Shown: piece by piece, positions 21,126 through 32,187 of the stretch | How positions within the stretch are numbered: position 1 is the stretch's first letter | Layout of the letters: every line of letters starts with the position of its first letter | From: Allodiplogaster sudhausi | Lineage: Eukaryota; Nematoda; Chromadorea; Rhabditida; Diplogasteridae | Assembly (NCBI GenBank): GCA_945643635.1 | Contig: CALZFC010000035.1 | Span: 1,153,501-1,217,500 of the forward strand | Length of the DNA: 64,000 nucleotides | Direction: 5' to 3' | Position numbers and translations under genes: made by a program | Notes under the pieces: model-generated | Database searches by the model: none | The model's input: the letters and a program-made list of their open reading frames with translations, nothing else | What the model was told of the DNA's origin: nothing

Positions 21126-21997
21126 GGCGCTAGGTCGTTTGAGAACCGCCGGATGAGACCACCCCGGATGAGAACTTTGGCCGGTCTGATGAGAACCGAC
21201 CGCAATGAGAACCAAGCGGATGAGAACCAAGTAGATGAGAACCAAGCAGATGAGAACCGACCGCAATGAGAACCAAGCAAATGAGAACCAAGCAGATGAG
21301 AACCGACCGTGATAAGAATCGCCCAGCTGACAGGGATGAGATCAGAGCAGAAAACACAAATTTTAGGTTTGCCCCGGATGAGAACCGAGCGGGAAATATC
21401 GTTTCCGGGTATCTACCAGATGAGAATCGAGCGGGAAATTTCGTTTCCGGAAACGTACCGGATGAGAACCAAGCGGGAAATCTTGTTTTCGGGAATGTCC
21501 CGGATGAGAACCAAGCGATAAAAGTTGTTTTCGGGTATGTCCCGGATGAGAACCAAGCGGGAAAAGTTGTTTTCGGGCATGTCCCGGATGAGAACCAAGC
21601 GGGAAAAGTTGTTTTCGGGCAAGTCCCGGATGAGAACTAAGCGGGAAAAGTTGTCTTCGGGTATGTCCCGGATGAAAAACAAGTGGGAAAAGTTGTTTTC
21701 ATGTATGTCCCGGATGAGAACCAAGCGGGAAAAGTTGTCTTCGGGTATGTCCCGGATGAGAACCAAGCGGGAAAAGTTGTTTTCGGGCATGTCCCGGATG
21801 AGAACCAAGGGTGAAAAGTTGTTTTCGGGCATGTCCCGGATGAGAACCAAGCGGGAAAAGTTGTTTTCGGGTATGTCCCAGATGAGAACCAAGCGGGAAA
21901 AGTTGTTTTCGGGCATGTCCCGGATGAGAACCGAGTGCTAAATATCGTTTCCGGGAATGTACCGGATGAGAACTGAGCTGAAAAGTTCATTTCTAGG
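21126..21997. repeat. Left long TIR of the MULE: subterminal words plus 42-bp tandem repeat
   Basis: The outer part has irregular GATGAGAACCGACCGCAAT-type units about 15-27 bp apart. From about 21,375 a 42-bp unit begins (core GATGAGAACCAAGCGGGAAA, then a GTTGTTTTCGGG block and CCCG). About fourteen units are present. Since 42 is a multiple of three and the unit lacks stops in several frames, long repetitive open frames arise on both strands; I do not regard them as genes. Confidence 0.9.
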
Positions 21998-22635
21998 TTT
22001 GTCCCGGATCAGAACCTAGGCGGAAAGTCCATGTTTGCCCGGAATAGAACCGAGCGGGAAAAGTTATTTTTAACGCATGAGAGAGAAATGAAATGATGTC
22101 TAGTGGTGTCCCGATGACAATAACAAAACGTGCTGATCCCATTTCATGCCATCATTCACAAATATATTTTCACTCAGACTACGGCTCCCGTTATTATGTT
22201 ACTAACACAGAGCAGAATCGATTTAGCACATCGAATATGAATCGCATCATAATACTTGCACCACAAAAATGACTGAAATACAAGAAAAGAGATTCAATCC
22301 ACAGCCAATCACATGATATATCTGAATAATTGGTATACTTCACATGAACAAAAACACAGAGAATTATTAGATATGTAGTAAGCAGGAAAAACAAGGTGTT
22401 TAATTAGTAAAAGACGATTAATTTTTTGAAAAATATTTCTGCGAACCTTTTCTGCGAGTTGATCAAGAGTCTTATTTTCTCAACACAGAACTCAGCTGAT
22501 CTAAGAGAGCCGCATACTTAGTAAAGGGGGTAAGGAGAACTCGCTTCAGCTTCTCGTTCTTCTCCGACTCCGCAGACTTGCGCGCTCCTTAGAGCATAAA
22601 CTTTACTCAACAAAGAGAGAAATGTTTTGGTATGC

Positions 22636-25024
22636 CTAATATAAGCATATTTGTGCCCAACAACTCAATGGAGATTGCTTACCACGTACACCTGCGACAT
22701 TGTGGGGAGCAGCTGTATCTTGTCGCACTTTCTCCTCCTCCAGCTGAACTGCGTACACCGCTCTAGATGGGCGCACCTTTCTACCTCGTGACAAATCGCA
22801 GCGGGCAACAGCCTGGAAAACATGTATCGGTATAATTTCATTTAGCATGAATGCAATCCTGCTAAATTACAGTACGTTCCAAAACAGTAAAGAAGATAAG
22901 ACCAGTTTTGTTTTATTAACTACCCATCATTGTGAGCCGTAAAGAAAACTAACCCCGAATTGGAGATGAAAAGATTCTTTGCTGTTGTTGCAGCGAGGAT
23001 CCCCATTCAATGTTGTGCTGTAGATGCTCCATGACTCAGGAGAGAACCTGATATTATTACTCGTTTACTCTTACAATTAGTGTTTTCATGAAGAACATTT
23101 TGGGAAACACAACTTAGATAATCGGTGAGTACTGTAACCTTGCCGCTGAGTTTTGGCTGCCGAGATAAGTCCGCTCATGATAGTCCAGAAGAGCTGTAAA
23201 AAATTTAAGTATATTTCGTACAAACGCTCTTATACCTAGAATGCACTGAACTCCTTACCATCGGCACTCGCTGGAGAATCCGCCTTAATCGCATAAAATG
23301 CGTCCGGAATGAGGTACGGTGGGAGCAGTGGAAGAACTAGCAATCGTCTATAGCACGTGAGCAATGGTCCAATCTAAGAAAAAAATTATAACACCCATTT
23401 GAGCTTTTGGTAAATAGCAATTATACGAAAATTACCAGTTGAGTGAGGAGATGAAGTGAAGCAGCCTTCTTTCGCAGATTCTGATTCTTGTGGAAATAAC
23501 ACAAGCGAAACTCGACTGCTGGGAAATACAGCTTTAACGCAGCCCGTGGAGAGATCTCATAGTCTAAAAAATTCAGCTGTAATTCTTTTTGCAGCGAAAA
23601 TGCTAGATTATTTTGGAACAATGCGTCAGGATCTCATAAATAAAGGGGGTAAACTATACTTAACCAACCAGAGTATGTATATACGTGATACGCTCCAGTT
23701 GGCGAGAGAAGGGTCTTGTCTCAATCTCACAATGACGCGATCGTAATCCGCTGTAGGGAAAAGCCCCGCCCGGTTGCCTGCCATGAATACCACCACGGCA
23801 AGGAAAAACTTGTCTCGTTTCTTAAAGAAAACAAATTATCGCACCCTTTAACAAAATAAACCTCAGAAGTACTTTGTCTGTACTATAACAAAAATATTTA
23901 CGCGGGCATGCATCGTCCAAATGAGATCGAATCCCTCTGGTGCTGCTTCGAAAGTTGCATCGATAGAGATCTGAGCACAGCATAATCATGTTAAAGATGT
24001 CACAAATAAAAATGTGTAATCTTATTAAAATCTTATGCTAATAGGGACAATGGAGAAGAAGTAATTATGAAATAGTTTCGGTAAAACAAAAGGCTTACTT
24101 CTTTTGATTCGGCTAGGATTTGCAATTGTGCGTCAGAAGCAAATATCACAAATCTCTTCGAATCCGCAGCCCCAGAGTCATGGAGCAGCATTCGATCTCC
24201 TGCTAAAGAACAAGGACATTTCAACTAACAACAAAACGAGATAATTTTATTTTTAAGCGTAAAATCACTGGAATCTAATAAATAAAAGTAAAACTAGAAC
24301 TATGAAAAATACAACTAGAAATAAAATTGACAGAATGTCGAGGCGAATTTTCCGTAGAAAGAGAATGGCGAAGTGTCAGCAAGGATTTCATCGCCATCAC
24401 GAGGTCTCGCTCTTAGATAGCACTTCCTTAACGCCTCATCGGTACCTAATAATAGCACAGTTATACTACTCAGCGTACAGTCTGACAAAAAAAAACGGAA
24501 AAACTTTAGCAAAGTTGTAAGTTCATCGCCAACAGAATGAGAATCATATTAGGAATAAAATGTGAGAAACATATTGTGACAATTCGTGGGCTACTAACCA
24601 ATTACATCAAGGGCTGCCACAGATAGGCCAGCTTTTGCTAAGACGATAGCTTCTCGTGGCTTTAGAAGTGTTGATTGCGCTTTGCGGGTAAGCTCACGCC
24701 GCGCAACAGTCGCCTTATAAAGCAAGCGATTTGGATATGTTTGAAAACTAGCTAAGCATAGTCAATGAAACAAAAATAAAGGATGCAAAATAGGACAAAT
24801 GAAACCTCCGCAGCTGAGTCGTCAGGGAGATGCGAATGTGTTCCATGAACAGAAATCTGTTTAGATGGTCGAAAATATGCCGTTGCATCGCAGCCCGCCT
24901 TCCTCTTCAAGCAGTGAAGCAGCAAAGAGCCATCACGAAGAGTCTTCTTCTTATTGAAAAGATTGCCATCTTTTGAGAAAACCTCCGCAGGTTTTCCTCG
25001 AGGCATCTTAGAAAAAGTATTCAA
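22636..25024 (-). CDS. MULE transposase (FLYWCH-type N-terminus, DDE domain)
   Basis: Minus-strand exons as read: 25,024-24,806 (FLYWCH-like zinc-binding region, LHCLKRKAGCDATAYFRP with HGTHSHLP); 24,713-24,599; about 24,445-24,336; 24,199-24,099; 23,970-23,902 (ISIDATFEAAPEGFDLIWTM, first catalytic Asp in IDATF); about 23,815-23,710; about 23,565-23,435 (DYEISPRAALKLYFP, then CYFHKNQNLRKKA, second Asp and the C-x2-H landmark); about 23,375-23,266; about 23,196-23,135 (LLDYHERTYLGSQ); about 23,045-22,955 (NNSKESFH, catalytic Glu); about 22,815-22,680. This is the normal order of MULE transposase blocks. No stop was noticed in the landmark exons, so it may still be active, but not every junction was phase-checked. 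A start at MNTFSK (25,024) or MPRGK (25,006) is possible. Confidence 0.78.
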
Positions 25025-25674
25025 ATGGTACGAAGGTATAGCGATCTCATAGATATATGCTCCTACTCAATATTAGTTGTCAATCTTTTTGAGGGTAGAA
25101 TAAACATTCTGGAATATGTTTTCGGTTTTCCTCATAATTTTTATCACCAACGAAATCTTGCAGGAAATTCTTTCTTATCTTAATCATAACATAACCTCAA
25201 AGGATTAACAAATGTCAAAAGCACATGCCAGAATCTTGCCTTTACACGCTCCAGTACTCGAGTTAATAATTTAGATTTATAGTGAATTAAATAATTTAAG
25301 TATAAAGAACGCGAAACATCTACGGAAACTTCAAATATTTATTGTTAGGTTAACACACCTTGAGACACCGAGATTTGGTGACTGCCTCAATACGACCAAA
25401 CTGCTTCGTTCAGCCCCTTCTGTACTTCTGGTCCTGAAATACAAAAATAACAATTTAAATACACCAAACAAACACATTAAAAATAGAATAGAAGACGATA
25501 TACCACGATTGTTCTTTAAAAAAATGGCACCACATTGCGCAAGCAGGTTTACAACCTGTTCCGTGCAAGTTACATAATAGGGCGCAGCTGTAGTGCGATT
25601 CAAAAGTGATGTGAGTGATGATTTGAAATGGGAGAGCATTTTATTCCCAGAGAAAGAATTTTCTTTTATATTTT

Positions 25675-26480
25675 CTTCCTAGAAATGAACTTTTCAGCTC
25701 AGTTCTCATCCGGTACATTCCCGGAAACGATATTTAGCACTCGGTTCTCATCCGGGACATGCCCAAAAACAACTTTTCTCGCTTGGTTCTCATCTGGGAC
25801 ATACCCGAAAACAACTTTTCCCGCTTGGTTCTCATCCGGGACATACCCGAAGACAACTTTTCCCGCTTGGTTCTCATCCGGGACATACATGAAAACAACT
25901 TTTCCCACTTGTTTTTCATCCGGGACATACCCGAAGACAACTTTTCCCGCTTAGTTCTCATCAGGGACTTGCCCGAAAACAACTTTTCCCGCTTGGTTCT
26001 CATCCGGGACATGCCCGAAAAGAACTTTTCCCGCTTGGTTCTCATCCGGGACATACCCGAAAACAACTTTTATCGCTTGGTTCTCATCCGGGACATTCCC
26101 GAAAACAAGATTTCCCGCTTGGTTCTCATCCGGTACGTTTCCGGAAACGAAATTTCCCGCTCGATTCTCATCTGGTAGATACCCGGAAACGATATTTCCC
26201 GCTCGGTTCTCATCCGGGGCAAACCTAAAATTTGTGTTTTCTGCTCTGATCTCATCCCTGTCAGCTGGGCGATTCTTATCACGGTCGGTTCTCATCTGCT
26301 TGGTTCTCATTTGCTTGGTTCTCATCTGCTGGGTTCTCATTGCGGTCGGTTCTCATCTGCTTGGTTCTCATCTACTTGGTTCTCATCCGCTTGGTTCTCA
26401 TTGCGGTCGGTTCTCATCAGACCGGCCAAAGTTCTCATCCGGGGTGGTCTCATCCGGCGGTTCTCAAACGACCTAGCGCC
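25675..26480. repeat. Right long TIR of the MULE
   Basis: Reverse complement of the left TIR, starting TAGAAATGAACTTTTCAGCT and ending CCTAGCGCC. It has roughly two fewer 42-bp units than the left copy but keeps unit variants in the same order, including the odd CATGTATG unit. The arms are therefore nearly identical apart from a repeat-number change and scattered substitutions. Confidence 0.9.
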
Positions 26481-26488
26481 CAAATCAG
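26481..26488. repeat. Right 8-bp target-site duplication of the Mutator-like element
   Basis: CAAATCAG, identical to 21,118-21,125. Confidence 0.85.
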
Positions 26489-26794
26489 ATCAGTGATATT
26501 TCAGTCACTTTTGCGTTTTTTTAACACCTTATTAGTTTCTAGTTTCTTCTTTATTAATGAAATTATAACAAAAGAAGTGTTTAATCCAACTAAACCACAA
26601 AAATTGAGAAATTGTCGCCTATTTACGTGGTTCCAGCCATATTTTAAGTAGAATAGGGAAGGAGAGAGAAGTAGACAGCGAGATAGAAGTAGGGAAAGAA
26701 GAGATATTGAGAGAAAGAGAGAGAAAGAGAGAGAGAGAGAGAGACGAAAGAGTGAAAGAAATGGCCAAAAACGAGGTTCAAGCCGCGTCCTCCT

Positions 26795-26948
26795 TAGCTG
26801 CGAAAATACCGTTGCCGCAGCGGTTAGCTGCTTTTTGACGGTTTCTGACCAGCGGTTTGCGGCAACGGTTATTATTTGCGAATTAGTACGGTTAATTCCC
26901 TAGGCTTCTACTTCAACGGTAAATACCGTAGCCAAAACAGTAGTTTTT
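26795..26948. repeat. Right subterminal region with an imperfect palindrome
   Basis: ATACCGTTGCCGCAGCGGTTAGC near 26,808 pairs with the GCGGTTTGCGGCAACGGTTAT block near 26,850, which would form a hairpin of about 25 bp per arm. Further ACGGT/ACCGT words run up to the right terminal repeat. The left end shows the same words without the full palindrome. Confidence 0.6.
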
Positions 26949-26969
26949 AATGGTATTTTTTCTTGTGTG
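26949..26969. repeat. Right terminal inverted repeat of the 14.9-kb transposon
   Basis: Complement of 12,057-12,077 at 20 of 21 positions. CG at 26,970-26,971 completes the target duplication, and srd coding sequence resumes at 26,972 on the minus strand. Confidence 0.85.
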
Positions 26970-27976
26970 CGAGTACGCCAGGCACACCATGAACAGGCCA
27001 CTCTCCAATTTGGCCGTACCTGGAATTGTCGATCAATCGATATTGACCTTTGTGAATTTACCTGAAACGAACATGTCCTCATGGCCGTAGTGCGGAAAGG
27101 ACGCTTGCACGAGCGCTTTCATGTCGTCGTGGCCGTCGTTGACGTAGATGAATATTACCTTAAAAAGGTGTTTTTTTTTCTCCTTTTTCATAAATGTGCG
27201 TGTAAAAAATTAAACTTCATAAGAAAAAAAAGGAAGATAAAAGTATGAAGAAAAAGAAGAAAAAAGAAAAAATAACCATGAGCGAAGCGGTCGGCAGAAC
27301 GAGCAGCAGGCAAATCGCGTAGACTGTCATCTTCTTGGGCGCCGCGTGCCAGAGGACGTGATGGCGGAAGGCGAATGAGAAGGTGACGAGGTAGAGCGAG
27401 TGCATGGAGAGCAGGAAGTGCCCGCACACGGGCACGTAGCAGAGCGCGGCCGTCGAGGAGAGCGGGAGAAGGGGAGAAAGGAGCAGAGGGCATGCGCCCA
27501 GCTCGACGTACGCCACGAACGTGCCGTCCGAGACGATTCTTGTAATTAATTTATGACGTCATCGTTCTAATTTTTTTTAAATCGTGCCCTCCGTGATGAT
27601 TCTTGTAAAATTTATGACGTCATCATTCTCATTTTTTATCATCGTCGACCCTCCATGTTGATTCTTATTATTAATTTATGACGTCATAACTCCTCTTTTT
27701 TCTTAAAAAATGTTATAAGACAAATTGAAGTAAAAAAAAATTTGCATAAATGAAGAAAACAAACTCGTACTTTGGATGCACGACCAGAGCGCAGATGGCG
27801 TAGACGAGATCGGATAGGGTGAGCGCATTGAGGAGGATGGCGTACGACTTGAGAGAAGGCGGCGTGCAACGGTGGATGACGACGAGTGCGATGAGGTTGA
27901 CGATGCAGCCGAGGACGCTCGTGGACACGGCGAAGCAGAGGAAGGCTGTGTCGGTCGAAGAGGAGGAGGAGCGCAT
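26970..27976 (-). pseudogene. srd-class chemoreceptor, 5' half (TM1 to start of TM5)
   Basis: Minus-strand exons, all in phase: 27,976-27,771 (start MRSSSSSTDT, TM1 and TM2 with SLKSYAILLNALTLSDLVYA), 27,538-27,277 (IVSDGTFVAYVELGACPLLL and the TM3-TM4 block ending KKMTVYAICLLLVLPTAS), 27,158-27,062 (VIFIYVNDGHDDMKALVQAS, extracellular loop with FPHYGHED) and 27,019-26,970 (TAKLESGLFMVCLAYS, start of TM5). The LKSY...LLN...SDL block, the DGTFVAY-GAC turn and the PHYG...VSG loop are hallmarks of the nematode Srd family of seven-transmembrane chemosensory receptors, expressed as a rule in ciliated sensory neurons. The fifth transmembrane exon is broken by the transposon at 26,969; its continuation is at 12,056. 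This half shows no frame damage. Confidence 0.85.
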
Positions 27977-30179
27977 CTCTTATATGTATGTATCTATTAT
28001 ATATGTGGAGAACTGTAAAAAAATTTTCTAATTGAAAATAAAAAAATGTATGTATGTATATAACTGCAAAAGAATTTTTTTTTTTAATGATGGATTATAC
28101 ATATATTTTTCTGTAGCTCACTCAGGCACTCTTTTGGGAAAAAAAGGTTTTTCTTTATGGATAAATGATTGCATACGAATGAGGTTATCATCTAATGTAA
28201 GTTATCTCTTTCCCGCAATGACATAAACGAGAATAGCATATGAATTTATTATGTGTGAACGAAAATACATTTATCCAAGAGCAATAATTTACTTGCATAC
28301 GGGTACAGCCTTTACATATGCGCATATGTATATGGTTATGGTTTGATATGATCTAATTAAACGGAGTATTTCTCATGATTTCATTTTAAAGAAAAAGAAT
28401 TAATTGAGACGACGCGGAGAAGTCCAAGATATCTAGCTCACTTTTAAGATTGATGATGCTCTTTCGTAAAACATCTTGTGTTTCCTCAGGAACTTGAAAT
28501 CGTTTGAAGATGTCAAGAAAAAAAGAGTATTACTCGATAATGAGCAGCAGACGCCACTTCTCCAACCACTCCATTTCTACTCAATGAATCAGCTCACACA
28601 AGCATACAGACACCTATTTGAATATAAAAATAGAAACTCTGCGAAAATATGTTGTGACAAGCCGTGATATTATTCTTGCTTCTTTTTTTCCGTGACAATC
28701 ATGACCGTTCTTGGCAATTATTACCATTTCATGGGCACTGTACATATTCGCTTATGTTAGAAATACTTTTTGACATTTTCTGCCTTTTTTACCGTTATTC
28801 TACACTTATTTCGAAATAATAATCAAATAAAAAAGGTAGGCTATAATTGTTCACTTACGCACCAGGCGCCATAGAGTACCATAACGAAATTGCTAACATG
28901 TTTCTTTTTTTCTTGATCGAATCTAATCTTGACTTCGATCCTGGAGACCCATGACTTTAGACGTGCGCAGAAACTAGAAAGATTGAGTAACAATTCGATA
29001 GATATCATTATGCTCTATCAAAATAAAAAAAAATGTCTCCTAAACACTGTCATATGATTTTCTATTTCTTTTAGACAAACAACAAACAAAGATTGAAAAA
29101 AAAACTTATTTTCATTATATTACTGAAAATGTTATGTTGTGAGCGATGTGTGGCTTCTTCGACAACGTCAAAGTTCGATGAGATCGACAAGGTCTGCCCT
29201 GGCCCGATGTGGAAGAAGCCAATGTGCTGATATGCTTTCGAGAATGACATTCTTCGGGCTACCTTTCCCCGGCGAAGCAGAAGAGTGAAGACACCCTAAA
29301 GCGTGTGTGTGTCGTCGGAGTGGAATGAATGACGTCATCTACGAGGATGACTCGAAAAGCAATGACGAAGGTGTTAAGCTTTTATATCGCACTCATTGTC
29401 AATATTACATTTAAAAGGTTTGCTTTCCGTAGATTTATTGGAAAGAAAAGGTACGTTAAATAAATTATATCGACTACAGTCAAAACGAAACCCTCAAATC
29501 ATCGTATCATTAGTTATGAGCTGCGCTAAAATGATCCCTTCCAGAACGACATAAATTCTCATTAGTTTCTGTAATTTTTCGACATTCTTTACCACTTTCT
29601 AATATAAAAGTGCAATTATCTTGAGTCTTTTCCTTATTTGAATTCTATATTATTTATAGCTCCTTTATGTCTTCCATCTGCTTATATTACAATCTCTCTT
29701 GAGATCTGGGTTTTTCGTTCTCGTACTCCTTTCTTCTTCTAATTAGTTTGTGTACTTGAGAACTTTGCTCCTAGTAGAAGAGGCTTATGTGAATGTCAGA
29801 TATCTTTGCCGTAGCGGTATCTTACAAATAGCAACATTACAAGATTGAAGACCAAAAGTCAAAGTGGACGATAAAAAGTGACCAATTTCACGAATTGAGA
29901 GAGTGATCAATAGACGGGCGAGAGGCCATAGCTGCATCGCGGCTCCGGGTAGCCCCAGCCGGGCGGGTTCGACTGCGGGAACTCATAGCAGCCACAACCG
30001 GCGCCATGGCTCAAATATTTGTACATATATTACTTGATATGTATATATATATATATATACAATTAATTATAGCATTCAGTTACTAATTAAAATAAAACTA
30101 ATTAAAATAATATTCCCGACTTTTCATTGAAAGCCTATTAAAGATAAGGATATTAAAAGCGAGAAGAATCAACCGCCTC
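27977..30179. other. Spacer with no recognised gene
   Basis: AT-rich DNA. Weak open stretches include 28,476-28,667 on + (LRNLKSFEDVKKKRVLL) and a GC-rich patch at 29,150-29,345. A patch at 29,920-30,000 has a B-box-like GGGTTCGACTGCGGG but no matching A box. (AT)n occurs near 30,045. None is strong enough to call. Confidence 0.4.
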
Positions 30180-31375
30180 TTACTGTCCGTGGTGGCGGGA
30201 GTGACGGCCGTGATGCCCGCCATGCTTCTTATGATGCCTGGGATAGTGGTGTTCCTCGCTGCTAGACGAGCTTCCGCTTCGGCTTCCGCTCGAATCTGTG
30301 CAATTATTAATCTAAATTGTTACTATAATTCTTCTCAGATGTCAATAATTTGGCTTGCATTTTCGTCATTACTTTATTTCCTCAAGTGTCGTCATGCTCC
30401 ATAGCGCAAGAGCGAACTTAAAAAAAAGAAAATGAATCTAATCATTAGTTGACCATGGCCGTGGTAGCCACCGCCGCCGCAGCCACAACCACATCCGCCG
30501 CCGCCGCGGCCGCCACCGCAGCTACACGGCGCCGAGTTGTCGTAGCTGCGCTCGCACGATGAAGAGTGCACCGGAATGCCCGCCGGTGTCTATAAATATA
30601 CAAATTGATATTTATTTAGTTATTAATTTTATTTTGTATCGTGAGCTCAAATGAAAGGAATTTGGCTGATTATCCAGAGTTCAATTTTTACTACAGATAC
30701 TATAAGCCGCCAATGGCAGACGTTATCTCACCCTTTTCTTACCAAATGCCCTTTAACCAGCATTTCAAGCCTACTTTTTTCCTATCTTTATGCAAAGACA
30801 ACTATTCATGTACATTGGAATTATATTCTGCCATGCTTATCCTTGGTTTTGTGGATTCAAATCGGTTAATGTTTTCAGAGCAATGAAGTGTGATCTAAAC
30901 TTCCCAAAGCCAAACGAAAAAAAAAACAAGACCTGATCATTTAACGTTATTCGAGCAATTCTTTTTGAGATACAAATGTTTCAAGAGTTTGTGTTGAGTT
31001 CCATGTCATTAGCGCTTTTACTGTGCTCTCTGATCTATCTCGAGTGCAATGGCTATTATGTTTACAATAATTGTCACCATTCTGATCTACTAAAAAAAAC
31101 TATCTTTTGTGACTCTTTTCTAGTGTGAATCTAACAAGTGGTGATCATACTGTTCGCCTCGTGATCATCTTTGATATAAACAAAAACTCATTTGATAGTG
31201 GCCACTTGAACTTGGAATCAAATCTATGTACATCTCTATCACTTCCATGAAATTTGAGATGATGATGAAAATCGTCTCGAAACCTCATTTTCAGTAAGTT
31301 CTCACAAGCAGAAGTACAAGTGTGTAGGCTCAAGAGAGTCTAAGACAGCACTTTTGTATGTAAGTAATTTCGCAC

Positions 31376-31419
<44 letters not shown>

Positions 31420-32187
31420 CCTTCCTCTTCCACTCTTCCACTTTCTCTCTCGCTCACCTCAATGCTCTCCTCTGGTGATTCGTCCTCGTAGTCGCGAATT
31501 TGGCCTAAAAAATTAAGTGGAATTGATGTTTCAAAATGTGATGTGAAATGAAAATTTGATCTCATATCGACTAAAAAAACGGGGATTTTCCACTCGCAAA
31601 ACAATATTTTGTCTAGTGTAGTGTATGTTTGATGGTGAACTTTGGTGTGCCCTCAAAGGAATCGCCCCTTTTTGATAAACCGTGAGGAGAATAAAAGATA
31701 AAGCTATAAAGGACAATGTGTGTGTGTGCATTCTTGTCCAGAATGACTGAATGGATTTTGTTGGACCAAAGAAAAAGAGTCATGCGATGAGAAAGATGCT
31801 CTCCTGTCATTAAAGTTCTACCGTATTCAATTGCTAAAATGATAGAGGTGACGGGTGCCGTTACAGAAGACCGTTTTTACATTTGACTACCGAAAGGACC
31901 GTTCTTAAACTTGACTACCAACAAGACTGTTCTTAAATTTGATTACCAAAAAGACCGTTTTTAAATTTGACTACCGAAAATTATTTAAACAATGTTTAAA
32001 TTTTATATTTAAAAGTTATATATATATATATATATAAATGTTATATACATACATTATATATGTAAATATAACAATTATAATAAATGTGAGATAATAAATA
32101 ACCCGAGGATGAGTCGGTGCCCGCATAGCCAGCGCACCCGGCAGCGGCTGACGACACGAAACAGAGGAGAAGAAGCAGCGGACGCAT
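30180..32187 (-). CDS. Secreted Gly/Cys/His-rich small protein, 127 residues
   Basis: Four exons join in phase on the minus strand: 32,187-32,103, 31,504-31,458, 30,589-30,454 and 30,295-30,180 (TAA at 30,180-30,182). Exon 1 gives a classical signal peptide (MRPLLLLLCFVSSAAAG). Exon 2 is acidic (QIRDYEDESPEESIE). Exon 3 holds CERSYDNSAPCSC followed by a Gly/Cys repeat (GGGGCGCGCGGGG). Exon 4 is Ser-rich, then strongly His/Lys/Arg-rich (HHYPRHHKKHGGHHGRHSRH) to the end. I know no named family with this build. The His and Cys clusters suggest metal binding or a secreted antimicrobial or cuticle-surface role, but that is inference. All donors and acceptors are GT-AG. Introns of about 160 to 870 bp contain a GA repeat (31,380-31,412) and a 28-bp minisatellite. 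Confidence 0.75.
31381..31414. repeat. (TC)n microsatellite in an intron
   Basis: Pure CT run just downstream (minus sense) of exon 2 of the secreted Gly/Cys/His-rich gene. Confidence 0.9.
31868..31980. repeat. 28-bp minisatellite, four units
   Basis: Unit GACCGTTTTTAAATTTGACT followed by ACCGAAAA, with small changes between units. It lies in intron 1 of the secreted Gly/Cys/His-rich gene. Confidence 0.8.

Larger units (their letters stand above)
21126..26480. mobile_element. Mutator-like (MULE) DNA transposon nested in the 14.9-kb element
   Basis: Complementary ends (GGCGCTAGGTCGTTTGAGAA on the left, its complement on the right) are flanked by the 8-bp direct repeat CAAATCAG. The terminal inverted repeats are long, about 870 bp on the left (to about 21,997) and about 805 bp on the right (from about 25,675), and consist largely of a 42-bp tandem repeat. 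The interior encodes a spliced MULE transposase on the minus strand. The element is about 5.36 kb. Because it sits wholly between SAMD3-like gene and right end of the larger transposon, it inserted after that element existed. Confidence 0.88.
12057..26969. mobile_element. 14.9-kb DNA transposon (CACTA/Mirage/Chapaev-like, tentative) inserted in the srd gene
   Basis: The ends are near-perfect inverted repeats: 12,057-12,077 begins CACACAAGAAAAAAAACC and the reverse complement of 26,969-26,949 begins CACACAAGAAAAAATACC (20 of 21 positions match). A CG dinucleotide flanks both ends. The interior, on +, has subterminal repeats, an array of exon-like units (12.7-14.5 kb), a zinc-finger/transposase-like gene (14.6-17.1 kb) and a SAMD3-like gene (17.2-19.9 kb). 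A Mutator-like element is nested at 21,126-26,480. Both host halves belong to one receptor, which proves the ends independently of any database. The CAC termini, 2-bp duplication and subterminal repeats suggest the CMC superfamily, but I cannot run the search that would settle this. Confidence 0.85.

Noticed and set aside
21375..21960. CRISPR array
   Set aside because: The 42-bp units are contiguous with no unique spacers, and the genome is clearly eukaryotic.
21266..26340. Repeat proteins such as PDENQAGKVVFG and NNFSRLVLIRDMP
   Set aside because: They come from the 42-bp repeat of the MULE terminal arms and exist in several frames on both strands.
12057..26969. A giant virus-like Polinton/Maverick element
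   Set aside because: No polymerase B, integrase, ATPase or capsid-like reading was found, and the 2-bp duplication and short CAC-ended repeats do not fit Polintons.
29920..30005. A tRNA gene
   Set aside because: A B-box-like word is present but no convincing A box or cloverleaf can be drawn.
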